A DNA stretch of 64,000 nt from Cellulomonas telluris (lineage in GTDB: Bacteria; Actinomycetota; Actinomycetes; Actinomycetales; Cellulomonadaceae), in NCBI RefSeq assembly GCF_004886325.1, contig NZ_QXFN01000003.1, forward strand, positions 496,001 through 560,000. The letters run 5' to 3'. Below are positions 53,362-61,918 of the stretch, in pieces (position 1 is the stretch's first letter; each line of letters starts with the position of its first letter). The position numbers and the translations under genes were made by a program. Below the pieces are notes generated by a model. It did no database searches, had not been told where the DNA came from, and was given only the letters and a program-made list of their open reading frames with translations.

Positions 53362-55866
53362 GTGTCCCGTAACCCGGTCGAGACCCGTGCAGGGGTGGTC
53401 TCGGTGGTCCTCGTCAACTACCGCGGTGCCGACGACACGATCGTCTGCCTGCGGTCGTTCGCGGACGTCGAGTGGCCTGCCGACCGCCTGGAGCTCATCG
53501 TCGTCGACAACGACTCGGGTGACGACAGCGCGCGGCGCATCGCCGAGGCGGTGCCGGAGGCGGTCGTCATCGAGTCGGGGGCCAACCTCGGCTTCGCCGG
53601 CGGGTGCAACCTGGGTGTCGAGCACGCGTCCGGCGAGTGGGTCGGTTTCATCAACAACGACGCCCGCCCCGGCCCCCGGTGGATCGCCGCGGCGGTCGAG
53701 GCCATGCAGGGTGACCCGACGATCGGCGCGGTCGCCAGCAAGGTGCTCGACTGGGAGGGCAGGCTCGTCGACTACGTCGACGGTTCCCTGACCTGGTACG
53801 GCATGGGCTACAAGCGCGAGGCCGAGCGGCCCGACTCGGCCGAGTACGACGAGCCGAAGGACGTCCTGTTCGGCACCGGTGCGGCGATGTTCGTGCCGAC
53901 GCAGCTCTACCGCGAGGTGGGCGGGTTCGACGAGCGCTTCTTCATGTTCTACGAGGACGTCGACCTCGGGTGGCGGCTGAACGTGCTGGGGCACCGGGTC
54001 CGCTACGTCCCGGAGTCCCTGGCCTACCACCGTCACCACGTGACGATGCGCAAGTTCGGGAACTTCCGCGAGAGCTACCTGCTTGAGCGCAACGCGCTCC
54101 TCGCGATGTACAAGAACCTCGACGACGAGTCGCTCGCGCGTGCCCTGCCCGCGGCCCTGGCGCTGTCGGTGCGGCGCTCGGTGGCCCGTTCCGGGGTGGA
54201 CGCGACGATGCTGGACCTGCAGCGCTCCCCGGGCGGGGACGACGTGGAGACGGTCGAGGTGCCGAAGATGGCCCTCACCGGCCCGCTCGCCATCGACTAC
54301 TTCGTCGACCAGTTCCCCGGCCTCGCGGAGTCCCGCGCGGAGCTGCAGGCCGCCCGACGGCGCCGCGACCGCGAGCTCTTCCCGCTCTTCCGCCACGCGA
54401 TCGAGCCGGCCTACGGGTTCCCTGGCTACCTCGAGGCGCACGGGCACCTCGTCGAGGCCTTCGGCATCGCCCAGCACTTCGTCTCGCGGCAGCGCGTGCT
54501 CGTCGTGACGGGGGAGCCGCTGCTCGAGCGGATGGCCGGACCGGCGATCCGCGCCTGGGAGATCGCCCGCGCGCTCGCCCCGGAGCACGACGTGCGCCTG
54601 CTGTCCACCGCCGGCGTACGGGTGACGGGCGACGGGTTCGACGTCGTGCACGGCACGGGTGCGGAGCTGCGCAAGCACACGGACTGGGCGGACGTGATCG
54701 TCTTCCAGGGGTTCCTCCTCGAGGGTGCGCCGTGGCTCAAGGAGAGCTCGAAGATCCTCGTGGCCGACGTGTACGACCCCATGCACCTCGAACAGCTGGA
54801 GCAGGCGAAGGACCTCGGGCCGACGGGCCGCGCGACCGCCATCCGTGAGACGACCCGCGTCCTGAACGAGCAGCTGCGCCGTGCCGACCTCGTGGTCTGC
54901 GCGTCGGGCAAGCAGCGTGACTTCTGGCTGGGGCAGCTCGCGGGCCAGGGACGGCTGAACGCGGCCGTGTACGACGAGGACGCGAGCCTGGAGTCGCTCG
55001 TCGCGGTCGTGCCCTTCGGCGTGTCGGACGAGGCGCCGGTGCAGCGCCGGCACGCGATCAAGGGCACGGTGCCCGGGATCGGGCCCGACGACAAGGTCAT
55101 CCTGTGGGGCGGCGGGGTCTACAACTGGTTCGACCCGCTGACCCTCGTGCGTGCCGTCGACCGGCTGCGTGCGCGCAGGCCGGACGTCCGGCTGTACTTC
55201 CTGGGCCTCAAGCACCCGAACCCGGGTGTCCCCGAGATGCGCGTCGCCTGGGAGCTGCGCGAGCTGTCCGACCGGCTCGGGCTCACGGGCACCCACGTCT
55301 TCTTCAACGAGGGCTGGGTCCCGTACCAGGAGCGCGCCGACTTCCTGCTCGACGCCGACCTCGGCGTCTCGACGCACTTCCACCACGTGGAGACCGCGTA
55401 CAGCTTCCGCACCCGCATCCTGGACTACCTCTGGGCGGGGCTGCCCATCGTGGCGACGCGGGGGGACACCTTCGGCGAGCTCGTGCAGCAGCACGGCCTC
55501 GGGGCGTCCGTGCCGGCCGAGGACGTCGACGCGCTCGTCGAGGCGCTGGAGACCTACCTCTACGACGACACGGCCGTGGCCGCCGCGCGGGACGCCGTGC
55601 GTGCCTTCGCCGAGTCCTACCGGTGGTCCCACGTGCTGCAGCCGCTGCTCGAGTTCTGCCGCTTCCCCCGTCGCGCCGCGGACCTGCGCTACGAGCTGGG
55701 GGAGCCGACGACCGTGGCGTCGCCCTACGTCCGGCCCACGGGCCTGCGGTCGGACCTGCGCCTCGCCCGGGAGTACCTGGCTGCGGGAGGGCCGCGTGAG
55801 CTGGCCACCCGGGTACGCGGACGACTCAGGCGTGTCGTCGGTGGTGGCGCGGGTGGGGGAGCATAG
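53362..55866 (+). CDS. bifunctional glycosyltransferase, GT2-GT4 fusion
   Basis: An 834-residue protein. Residues about 10-290 are a WbbL-like GT2 domain: VVLVNYRGADDT, VDNDSGDDS, GFINNDARPG (D-x-D region), and FMFYEDVDLGWRLN. A helical linker follows, then a GT4 domain (about 430-790) with VLVVTGEPLLERMAGPAIRAWEIARAL, ILWGGGVYNWFDPLTLVRAV and FRTRILDYLWAGLPIVATRGD. One protein would thus add two sugars in sequence. The GTG at 53362 has GGAGGA upstream; an earlier in-frame GTG at 53308 is possible. It leads an operon with two more glycosylation genes. Confidence 0.88.
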   Translation: MSRNPVETRAGVVSVVLVNYRGADDTIVCLRSFADVEWPADRLELIVVDNDSGDDSARRIAEAVPEAVVIESGANLGFAGGCNLGVEHASGEWVGFINNDARPGPRWIAAAVEAMQGDPTIGAVASKVLDWEGRLVDYVDGSLTWYGMGYKREAERPDSAEYDEPKDVLFGTGAAMFVPTQLYREVGGFDERFFMFYEDVDLGWRLNVLGHRVRYVPESLAYHRHHVTMRKFGNFRESYLLERNALLAMYKNLDDESLARALPAALALSVRRSVARSGVDATMLDLQRSPGGDDVETVEVPKMALTGPLAIDYFVDQFPGLAESRAELQAARRRRDRELFPLFRHAIEPAYGFPGYLEAHGHLVEAFGIAQHFVSRQRVLVVTGEPLLERMAGPAIRAWEIARALAPEHDVRLLSTAGVRVTGDGFDVVHGTGAELRKHTDWADVIVFQGFLLEGAPWLKESSKILVADVYDPMHLEQLEQAKDLGPTGRATAIRETTRVLNEQLRRADLVVCASGKQRDFWLGQLAGQGRLNAAVYDEDASLESLVAVVPFGVSDEAPVQRRHAIKGTVPGIGPDDKVILWGGGVYNWFDPLTLVRAVDRLRARRPDVRLYFLGLKHPNPGVPEMRVAWELRELSDRLGLTGTHVFFNEGWVPYQERADFLLDADLGVSTHFHHVETAYSFRTRILDYLWAGLPIVATRGDTFGELVQQHGLGASVPAEDVDALVEALETYLYDDTAVAAARDAVRAFAESYRWSHVLQPLLEFCRFPRRAADLRYELGEPTTVASPYVRPTGLRSDLRLAREYLAAGGPRELATRVRGRLRRVVGGGAGGGA

Positions 55867-55870
55867 TGCT

Positions 55871-56815
55871 GTGAAGGTCTTCGTGCAGATCCCGTGCCTG
55901 AACGAGGAGGAGACGCTCCCGGCAGTGCTCGCGTCCATCCCGAGGTCGATCGAGGGGGTGGACGAGCTCGAGATCCTCGTCATCGACGACGGCTCGAGCG
56001 ACCGTACCGTCGAGGTGGCGCGGGCCCACGGGGTCCGCCACTTCGTCCGCCACTCGCGGAACATGGGGCTCGCCCGCTCCTTCCGTGACGGCGTCGACTA
56101 CGCCCTCGCGCACGGTGCGGACGTCGTGGTCAACACCGACGGCGACAACCAGTACCCGCAGGACCGCATCCCCGACCTCGTGGCGCCCATCGTCGCCGGG
56201 CGGGCGGACATCGTCATCGCCGACCGGCAGACCAGCACCATCGCCCACTTCTCGCCCTTCAAGAAGGTGATGCAGCGCGTCGGCAGCGCCGTGGTCAACG
56301 GTGCGTCGGACACGGACCTGCCCGACGCCGCGAGCGGGTTCCGGGCGTACTCGCGGGCGTCGTTGTTCCGCCTCAACATCGTCACCGAGTTCAGCTACTG
56401 CATGGAGACGATCATCCAGGCGGGGCACAAGCGGCTGCGCATCGACAGCGTGCCGGTCGTGACGAACCCCAAGACCCGTGAGTCGCGGCTGTTCCGCAAC
56501 ATCTTCCACCACATGGCCAAGTCCGGGTCGGCCATCGTGCGCAGCTACCTCATGTTCAAGCCGCACGTCGTCTTCTCGACGATGGCAGCGGTGTTCGCGC
56601 TGCTCGCGGCGATCCCGTTCGTGCGCTTCATCGCCGTGTGGATCACCGGCGGCGACGCCAGCGGGAACGTCCAGTCGCTGATCTTCGGCGCGATCATGGC
56701 CGTCGCCGCGTTGCTGTCGGTGGCGCTCGGCGTGCTCTCCGAGCTGCAGCGGACGAACCGGATCCTGCTCGAGGACCAGCTGGAACGGCTCAAGCAGATG
56801 CAGTACCGGCGATGA
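55871..56815 (+). CDS. GT2 polyprenyl-phosphate sugar synthase-like
   Basis: A 314-residue protein. The N-terminal GT2 domain (FVQIPCLNEEETL, IDDGSSDRT, VNTDGDNQYPQDRIPDLV) matches dolichol-phosphate-mannose synthase/GtrB enzymes. Two C-terminal helices (about 222-250 and 258-282) and a basic amphipathic tail anchor it. It would load a sugar onto polyprenyl phosphate for use outside the membrane by the GT-C protein encoded next, with which it overlaps by four bases. GGGGGAG lies about ten bases before the GTG. Confidence 0.88.
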   Translation: MKVFVQIPCLNEEETLPAVLASIPRSIEGVDELEILVIDDGSSDRTVEVARAHGVRHFVRHSRNMGLARSFRDGVDYALAHGADVVVNTDGDNQYPQDRIPDLVAPIVAGRADIVIADRQTSTIAHFSPFKKVMQRVGSAVVNGASDTDLPDAASGFRAYSRASLFRLNIVTEFSYCMETIIQAGHKRLRIDSVPVVTNPKTRESRLFRNIFHHMAKSGSAIVRSYLMFKPHVVFSTMAAVFALLAAIPFVRFIAVWITGGDASGNVQSLIFGAIMAVAALLSVALGVLSELQRTNRILLEDQLERLKQMQYRR

Positions 56816-58686
56816 CGGCAGGCGCACCCCCCTTCGCCACCCGGCAGGACGACGAGCCGCAGGAGGCGGCCGTGCGACGGCGCGAGGAGCCGGACCGGCA
56901 GCCCGTCGCGCGCACCCGGCCCGCCCGGCGGCGCCCGTCGACACCCGTGCTCGTCCTGTGCCTGCTGCACCTGGTCGCGTCGGTCGGGCTGGTGTACGGC
57001 GCGTGGCTGTCCCGCTTCTCCATCAGCAACATCGACGGCATCTCGTACCTGTCGCTCGCGCGGCAGTACGCCGAGGGGTCGCTCGACACTGCGGTCAACG
57101 CCTTCTGGTCGCCCGCGCTGAGCTGGGCGATGGTCCCGTTGATCCTGGCGGGTGTCCCCGGAACCCTCGCGCTCGTCCTGGTCAACGCGGCAGCCGGCAT
57201 GGTCGGCATGGCGCTCGGCACGTGGCTCGTGTGGCGCGCGACCGGCAGGCACTTCTGGGCGTCCGGCATCTTCCTCGTGAGCTCCGCGCTGTTCTTCCTG
57301 TCGTCGCTCTACCTGTTCACGCCCGACGTGCTCGTCGTGACGTGGGTGATCGCGTTCGTCGCGACGCTCCACTGGGCGACGCCGGCCGTGACCGACGGCT
57401 CCCCGCGCCGGGTGGTCCCCCGTGCGGTCGTGCTCGGGGCCGTGTGCGCGGTGGGCTACGTCGTCAAGCTGTACCTCCTGCCGGTGATGCTCGTCTCGAT
57501 CCCGCTGTGGCTGGTCTGGGCGGTCGCACGGCGCGGGGGTCGTGACGGCCGCCGCGCCCGCGCCGTGCGTGCGGCGCGCGACGTCGGCCTGGTGCTGCTC
57601 GTCGTCCTCGTCACCTTCTCCGTGCTCGCCGCCCCGTGGGTCGCGGCGCTGTCCCACAAGTACGGCGGGTTCACGCTCGGCTCGTCGTTCACCGTGAACA
57701 TCGAGGCGAAGTTCGACCCCATGGCCGGTGAGCCGGCGCCGCCCGAGCTGCGCATGTGGGAGCCGCCGAACGACGAGGCGGTGTCCTACGGCGAGGACCG
57801 GACGTTCCGCGGCTCCGACGAGCCGGCGTTCGTCTCCACGCAGCCGCTGGGGGCGCGACTGGAGTACTACGTGTCGCAGCGGATCGCCGCCTTCCCGCAC
57901 TACCTCGACCGGGTCGCCTCCGTCGCGCCGTTCGCGGCCGTGACGGTCGCGCTCTACCTCGTGCTCCTGGCGCTCGGGCGGTTCCGGTCGGACCGGTTCC
58001 GCCTCCCGACGGTCGCGGCCGTGGTCTGGGTCGTGTACTTCGCCGGCTACGCCGCCATCACGACGGCGCTGAACGCGGGGGGGAGCCCGCGGTACTACTG
58101 GCCGTCGCTCCTGACCTGGCTCGTCTTCGTCTGCGCCCTGGTGCCGCCGTTCTGGCGGGCCTTCGGAGCCGGGGCGTCCCCGGCCCGACGGTCCCTCGTG
58201 ATCGTGCTCGTCGCCGCTGTGCCGCTGTCCGTGCTCTGGCAGTTCGGGCTCGGGCGGTCGGCGCCGTTCACGCGGAGCGACGGCCCGCGGGGGGTGGTCC
58301 AGCTGCTGCGGACCGTGCCCGAGCCGGGCGCCGTCCGGACTCTCGCGACGAGTCACCTCTCCGAGATCATCGAGCCGGGCGACCGGCTCCTGGCGACGAA
58401 CTTCCGGTCGACGAACGAGATCGCGTACTACCTCGGCGCCCAGGTCTACGGCCGCTCGGCTCAGCCGTACGACCCCGCCGACCCCGAGTTCCGCGCTCTC
58501 CTGCGCGAGTACGACGTGGACTACTACCTGTACTTCCAGCGCCTGACCTGGGAGCCCGAGCCCCCGGACGCGCTGGAGAAGATCGGTCCGACGGCGGGTG
58601 AGTACGTGGCGACCATGCCGTGCGACGACGTGGCGGCGGCCCCCGAGGAACCGTGCCGCGTGATCGTCGTCGAGGTCGCCCCCTGA
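56812..58686 (+). CDS. GT-C type membrane glycosyltransferase (ArnT/PMT-like)
   Basis: A 624-residue protein. After a 45-residue charged N-terminus come about 11 helices. The first extracellular loop has SISNIDGISYLSLARQYAEG (the Asp-containing loop of GT-C enzymes). A C-terminal extracellular domain begins after about residue 500. It likely transfers a sugar from the polyprenyl-phosphate donor made by the preceding GT2 enzyme. The ATG overlaps that gene's stop (ATGA), strongly implying a donor-transferase pair. The acceptor, glycan or protein, is unknown. Confidence 0.84.
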   Translation: MTAGAPPFATRQDDEPQEAAVRRREEPDRQPVARTRPARRRPSTPVLVLCLLHLVASVGLVYGAWLSRFSISNIDGISYLSLARQYAEGSLDTAVNAFWSPALSWAMVPLILAGVPGTLALVLVNAAAGMVGMALGTWLVWRATGRHFWASGIFLVSSALFFLSSLYLFTPDVLVVTWVIAFVATLHWATPAVTDGSPRRVVPRAVVLGAVCAVGYVVKLYLLPVMLVSIPLWLVWAVARRGGRDGRRARAVRAARDVGLVLLVVLVTFSVLAAPWVAALSHKYGGFTLGSSFTVNIEAKFDPMAGEPAPPELRMWEPPNDEAVSYGEDRTFRGSDEPAFVSTQPLGARLEYYVSQRIAAFPHYLDRVASVAPFAAVTVALYLVLLALGRFRSDRFRLPTVAAVVWVVYFAGYAAITTALNAGGSPRYYWPSLLTWLVFVCALVPPFWRAFGAGASPARRSLVIVLVAAVPLSVLWQFGLGRSAPFTRSDGPRGVVQLLRTVPEPGAVRTLATSHLSEIIEPGDRLLATNFRSTNEIAYYLGAQVYGRSAQPYDPADPEFRALLREYDVDYYLYFQRLTWEPEPPDALEKIGPTAGEYVATMPCDDVAAAPEEPCRVIVVEVAP

Positions 58687-58755
58687 GGTGAGCGGGCACC
58701 CGCCGCGAGCGCCCGTCCGTCGTGCGGCGGTCCCGCGGTCCGCACCCGTGGCCGG

Positions 58756-59781
58756 TCAGCGCGTCGGGGTCCTGCCGAGCACGGAGTCGAGGCGTCGGCG
58801 TTCGGCGAAGGTCCGCGGCAGCCGGAGCACGGCGTCCCGCAGCGCACGGCGGCGTGCCGCTCGCACCGGTGCCGGCTCCGCCCGTGCGACCGTCGCACGT
58901 ACGGTGCCGAGCGTCTGCCGGGCGAGCGAGGCCGCCACGACCGCCAGAGGCGCATGGCGAGCGACCACCACGAGGGCGTTGCGCGTGTTGTAGTACCGGA
59001 ACAGCGGGCTGCGCTCGTCCGAGGACGCGGCGTGACGGTGCTCGGCGAGCGCGGACGACGCGTAGCGGATGCGCCATCCCGCGCGCCGCAGCTTGTACGA
59101 CACGTCGGTGTCCTCGTAGTAGAGGAACAGCGAGCCGTCGAAGCCGCCGACCTCCGCGAGGGCCGACCACCGCAGGAGCGCCGCGGCCCCGCAGAAGCCG
59201 GGGACGTCGCCGTCGCTCGCCTCGGACCCCGACGGCGCCAGCCAGTCGCGGTCGTGGCCGGCCCCCCAGGTGTCGACCACGTTGCCCGTCGAGTTCACCA
59301 GGCGTACCGCACCCGGCGTGCCGGCCGGGCACGGCCGGACCCAGCCGTGCCGTGCCCGCACGGCCCCCGGCGACCCCGGTGGCACCGGGCAGAACCAGCC
59401 GGCGAGCAGCACCTTGGCCGTGACCGCACCCACCTCGGCGTCCTCGCGGAGCACGTCGAGCATCCGTTCCAGGCCGTCCGGGGCCAGCACGGCGTCGTTG
59501 TTGAGCAGGAGGACGGCCTCACCGCGGAAGTCCTGGCAACCGAGCGCGACCCCACCCGCGAAGCCGAGGTTGGTCGGGCTCGCGATCACCCGCACCGTCG
59601 GGTACTCCGTGCGCAGCAGCTCGAGCGTCCCGTCGGCGGAGCCGTTGTCGACGACCACGACCTCGAGCTCGTCGCGTGCGGTCTGCGCCAGCAGCGAGTC
59701 CAGGCAGGGACGGAGCAGGTCCGCGCCGTTCCACGACACGACCAGCGCGCGGACGGGCAGTGCCCCCTGGGTGGCGCTCAC
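58756..59781 (-). CDS. family 2 glycosyltransferase, rhamnosyltransferase-like
   Basis: A 341-residue GT2 enzyme: ALVVSWNGADLL, VVDNGSADGT, VLLLNNDAVLAPDGLERML (D-x-D region), and FLYYEDTDVSYKLRRAGW with the catalytic Asp. This is the WbbL-like dTDP-rhamnosyltransferase pattern, consistent with rmlB. A basic C-terminal tail follows. It is the last gene of a minus-strand operon; the GTG overlaps the stop of the GT4 gene (GTGA). Confidence 0.9.
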   Translation of the reverse strand: MSATQGALPVRALVVSWNGADLLRPCLDSLLAQTARDELEVVVVDNGSADGTLELLRTEYPTVRVIASPTNLGFAGGVALGCQDFRGEAVLLLNNDAVLAPDGLERMLDVLREDAEVGAVTAKVLLAGWFCPVPPGSPGAVRARHGWVRPCPAGTPGAVRLVNSTGNVVDTWGAGHDRDWLAPSGSEASDGDVPGFCGAAALLRWSALAEVGGFDGSLFLYYEDTDVSYKLRRAGWRIRYASSALAEHRHAASSDERSPLFRYYNTRNALVVVARHAPLAVVAASLARQTLGTVRATVARAEPAPVRAARRRALRDAVLRLPRTFAERRRLDSVLGRTPTR

Positions 59782-60920
59782 CCGGCCACCGCGCGGTAGA
59801 CGGCGACGTGCGCCGCCGTGCTCGTCGCCCAGTCGAACTCCGCCGCACGGGCCCGAGCACCTGCCGCGAGGGCGTCCCGGTCACGTGCGGCGCGCACGAG
59901 GCCGTCGGCGAGGTCCCGTTCCGACAGCGGGTCCACGAGCACCGCGCAGTCGGCGGTGACGAGCTCGGCCATGGACGTCCCCGCCGAGGTGACGACGGGG
60001 ACGCCGTGCGCGAGGGCCTCCAGGACGGGGAGCCCGAAACCCTCCCAGACGGAGGGGAACGCGAACAGCGCGGCCCCAGCGTAGGCGCGTGCGAGATCGT
60101 CGTCCGACAGGCGCCCGACGAGGTGCACGGTGGGTCCGGCGGCGCCGTCCGTGCCCGCGGCGAGCTGCTCGTGGGTCCCTCCCCACCCGCGGGGCCCGGC
60201 CAGCACGAGGTCGAGCCCGATCCGGCTCGCGACGGACCTGTGCGCGGCCACGAGGCGGTCGAGGTTCTTGCGCGGCTCCAGCGTCCCGCACCACAGGACG
60301 TAGGGGCGGTGCAGCCCGTGCCGTGACCGGAAGTCGGCGACGTCCTCGCCCGACACGGGCGGGACCCGGACGCCGTGCGGGACGACGTGGACGCGCTCGT
60401 GCGGCAGACCGTGCCGCAGGCAGTCGTCGGCGGTCGTGGCCGACGGGACGACCACGGCCGCGGCCTCGCGCTGCGCGACGGCGAGCGCCGCACGGAAGAA
60501 CGCGTTGCCGCGCGGCGTGAAGTGCGACGGATCCCGCAGGAACGCCAGGTCGTGCACCGTGACCACCAACGGGACCGCGGCCGGCGGGACCGCCCACGTG
60601 GTCGCGTGCACGACGTCGAGCTCGCCGCGCCGGGTGCCCGTCAGCAGGCCCGCGAGGACGCCCGAGCGGGACCGTCGCCAGGCCTCGTACGTCGCGGCCC
60701 TGGGGAGCGGCGACGTCCGCACCACCAGGTCCTCGGGCAGGTCGGGATGACCGCAGTGACCTCGTGCGGCCAGCCCGACGACCGCGGCGTCCGGCCGGTG
60801 GCGGAGCCCGGCGACGAGCTCGCGGACATACGTCCCCGAGCCGCCGGGCGTGGGCTGCCAGAGCTGCTCCACCGTGACACCGACCCGCAGCGCAGGACCG
60901 GGCGCCGTCCCGGCGGTCAT
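59778..60920 (-). CDS. family 4 glycosyltransferase
   Basis: A 380-residue GT-B enzyme. The N-terminal GVTVEQLWQPTPGGSGTYVRELVAGL glycine-rich loop and the C-terminal LWCGTLEPRKNLDRLVAA and FAFPSVWEGFGLPVLEALAHGVPVV (the E-x7-E motif) identify GT4, often mannosyl- or similar transferases. It starts at an ATG overlapping the UPF0104 gene stop and is coupled to the GT2 gene downstream. Part of a five-gene minus-strand operon. Confidence 0.92.
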   Translation of the reverse strand: MTAGTAPGPALRVGVTVEQLWQPTPGGSGTYVRELVAGLRHRPDAAVVGLAARGHCGHPDLPEDLVVRTSPLPRAATYEAWRRSRSGVLAGLLTGTRRGELDVVHATTWAVPPAAVPLVVTVHDLAFLRDPSHFTPRGNAFFRAALAVAQREAAAVVVPSATTADDCLRHGLPHERVHVVPHGVRVPPVSGEDVADFRSRHGLHRPYVLWCGTLEPRKNLDRLVAAHRSVASRIGLDLVLAGPRGWGGTHEQLAAGTDGAAGPTVHLVGRLSDDDLARAYAGAALFAFPSVWEGFGLPVLEALAHGVPVVTSAGTSMAELVTADCAVLVDPLSERDLADGLVRAARDRDALAAGARARAAEFDWATSTAAHVAVYRAVAG

Positions 60921-61918
60921 CGGGCGGCGTCCGGCGCCGCGACCCGCTGCCGCCGGCGCCCCGCCGAGCGCGAGACGGCGGTGGCGGCGAAGAACAGCAG
61001 GTCGATGAGAACGCTGTGCAGGCGCGTCGCCACCGCGACCAGGAGGGCGAGCGCGGGAGACATCACGAGGCTCAGCAGGGCGATCTGGATGCCCTCGCGC
61101 ACCCCGATGCCACCGGGCGCGAAGACCGCCAGCATGCTCGCGGCCCCCGCCAGCGTGCTGACGCCGACGACGTAGCCCACCTGGTCGAAGCCGAGGCCGG
61201 GGTCGACGGTCTTGGCGACGAAGAACAGGGACGCGCCGCCCATCACGGCGCCCACGGCGTAGAGGCCGGAGCCGACGCCGACCGTGCGCCACGTCGCCTC
61301 GCTGCCCGGGTCGAGCGGGGGACGCCGCAGGAGCCGGAAGGCGAGGCGGAGCACGCGGTTGAACACCGGTGGGGGGAGCACGGCGACGCAGGCCACCAGC
61401 GCCACCACGAGCAGGACGCGCAGCCCCGGGGCTACCGAGTCGGCCTGGGGCACCACGAGCAGGAGCGCGATCGCGAAGATCAGCTGGGCCAGGATCTGCA
61501 GGGACGCCTCGAGCAGCGAGCTGACGGCGAGCTTGCGGCGCGGCACCCCGTGCTGCGAGGCGAACCAGATCTTGCCGAGGATCCACGGGGCGGTGCCCGG
61601 GATGTACCGGCCGAGCCACGACTTGGCGTACACGTACGCGAGCTCACGGTCCAGGCGCACGCCGCGCGCGCCCAGCGAGCGCAGCAGGACCGTCCAGATG
61701 AACGCGCCCCAGTAGCGGAACGCGAGCGCGAGGACGGTCGCGACGACCGCGCACCACCACAGCGGCTGCACGTCGGCGAGCGCGCTCAGGTCCGTGGCCT
61801 GCACGTACACCACGAGGAAGGCGACGATGAGGAGGTAGAAGGCGGCCTCCAGGGAGCGCCGCAGCCACCGGCGCCGCGAGCCCGTGCGCGTACCCGACCC
61901 GCGGAGGTCGTCGGTCAC
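60917..61918 (-). CDS. UPF0104/lysylphosphatidylglycerol-synthase-TM-like membrane protein
   Basis: A 333-residue polytopic protein with about eight helices. The SYVYAKSWLGRYIPG-like segment (here YVYAKSWLGRYIPGTAPWILGKIWF) and the later VVGVSTLAGAASMLAVFAPGGIGVREGI are the two hallmark repeats of this family. In surface-glycan loci such proteins are suspected lipid or lipid-linked-sugar flippases; MprF uses a related domain to flip lysyl-lipids. Here no synthase domain is attached. It is coupled by four-base overlaps to genes on both sides. Confidence 0.85.
   Translation of the reverse strand: MTDDLRGSGTRTGSRRRWLRRSLEAAFYLLIVAFLVVYVQATDLSALADVQPLWWCAVVATVLALAFRYWGAFIWTVLLRSLGARGVRLDRELAYVYAKSWLGRYIPGTAPWILGKIWFASQHGVPRRKLAVSSLLEASLQILAQLIFAIALLLVVPQADSVAPGLRVLLVVALVACVAVLPPPVFNRVLRLAFRLLRRPPLDPGSEATWRTVGVGSGLYAVGAVMGGASLFFVAKTVDPGLGFDQVGYVVGVSTLAGAASMLAVFAPGGIGVREGIQIALLSLVMSPALALLVAVATRLHSVLIDLLFFAATAVSRSAGRRRQRVAAPDAAR

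Noticed and set aside
53203-56064. 953-codon minus-strand frame opposite the GT2-GT4 fusion
   Set aside because: Asp/Val/His/Arg-rich antisense shadow with no motif; the plus strand carries clear glycosyltransferase motifs.
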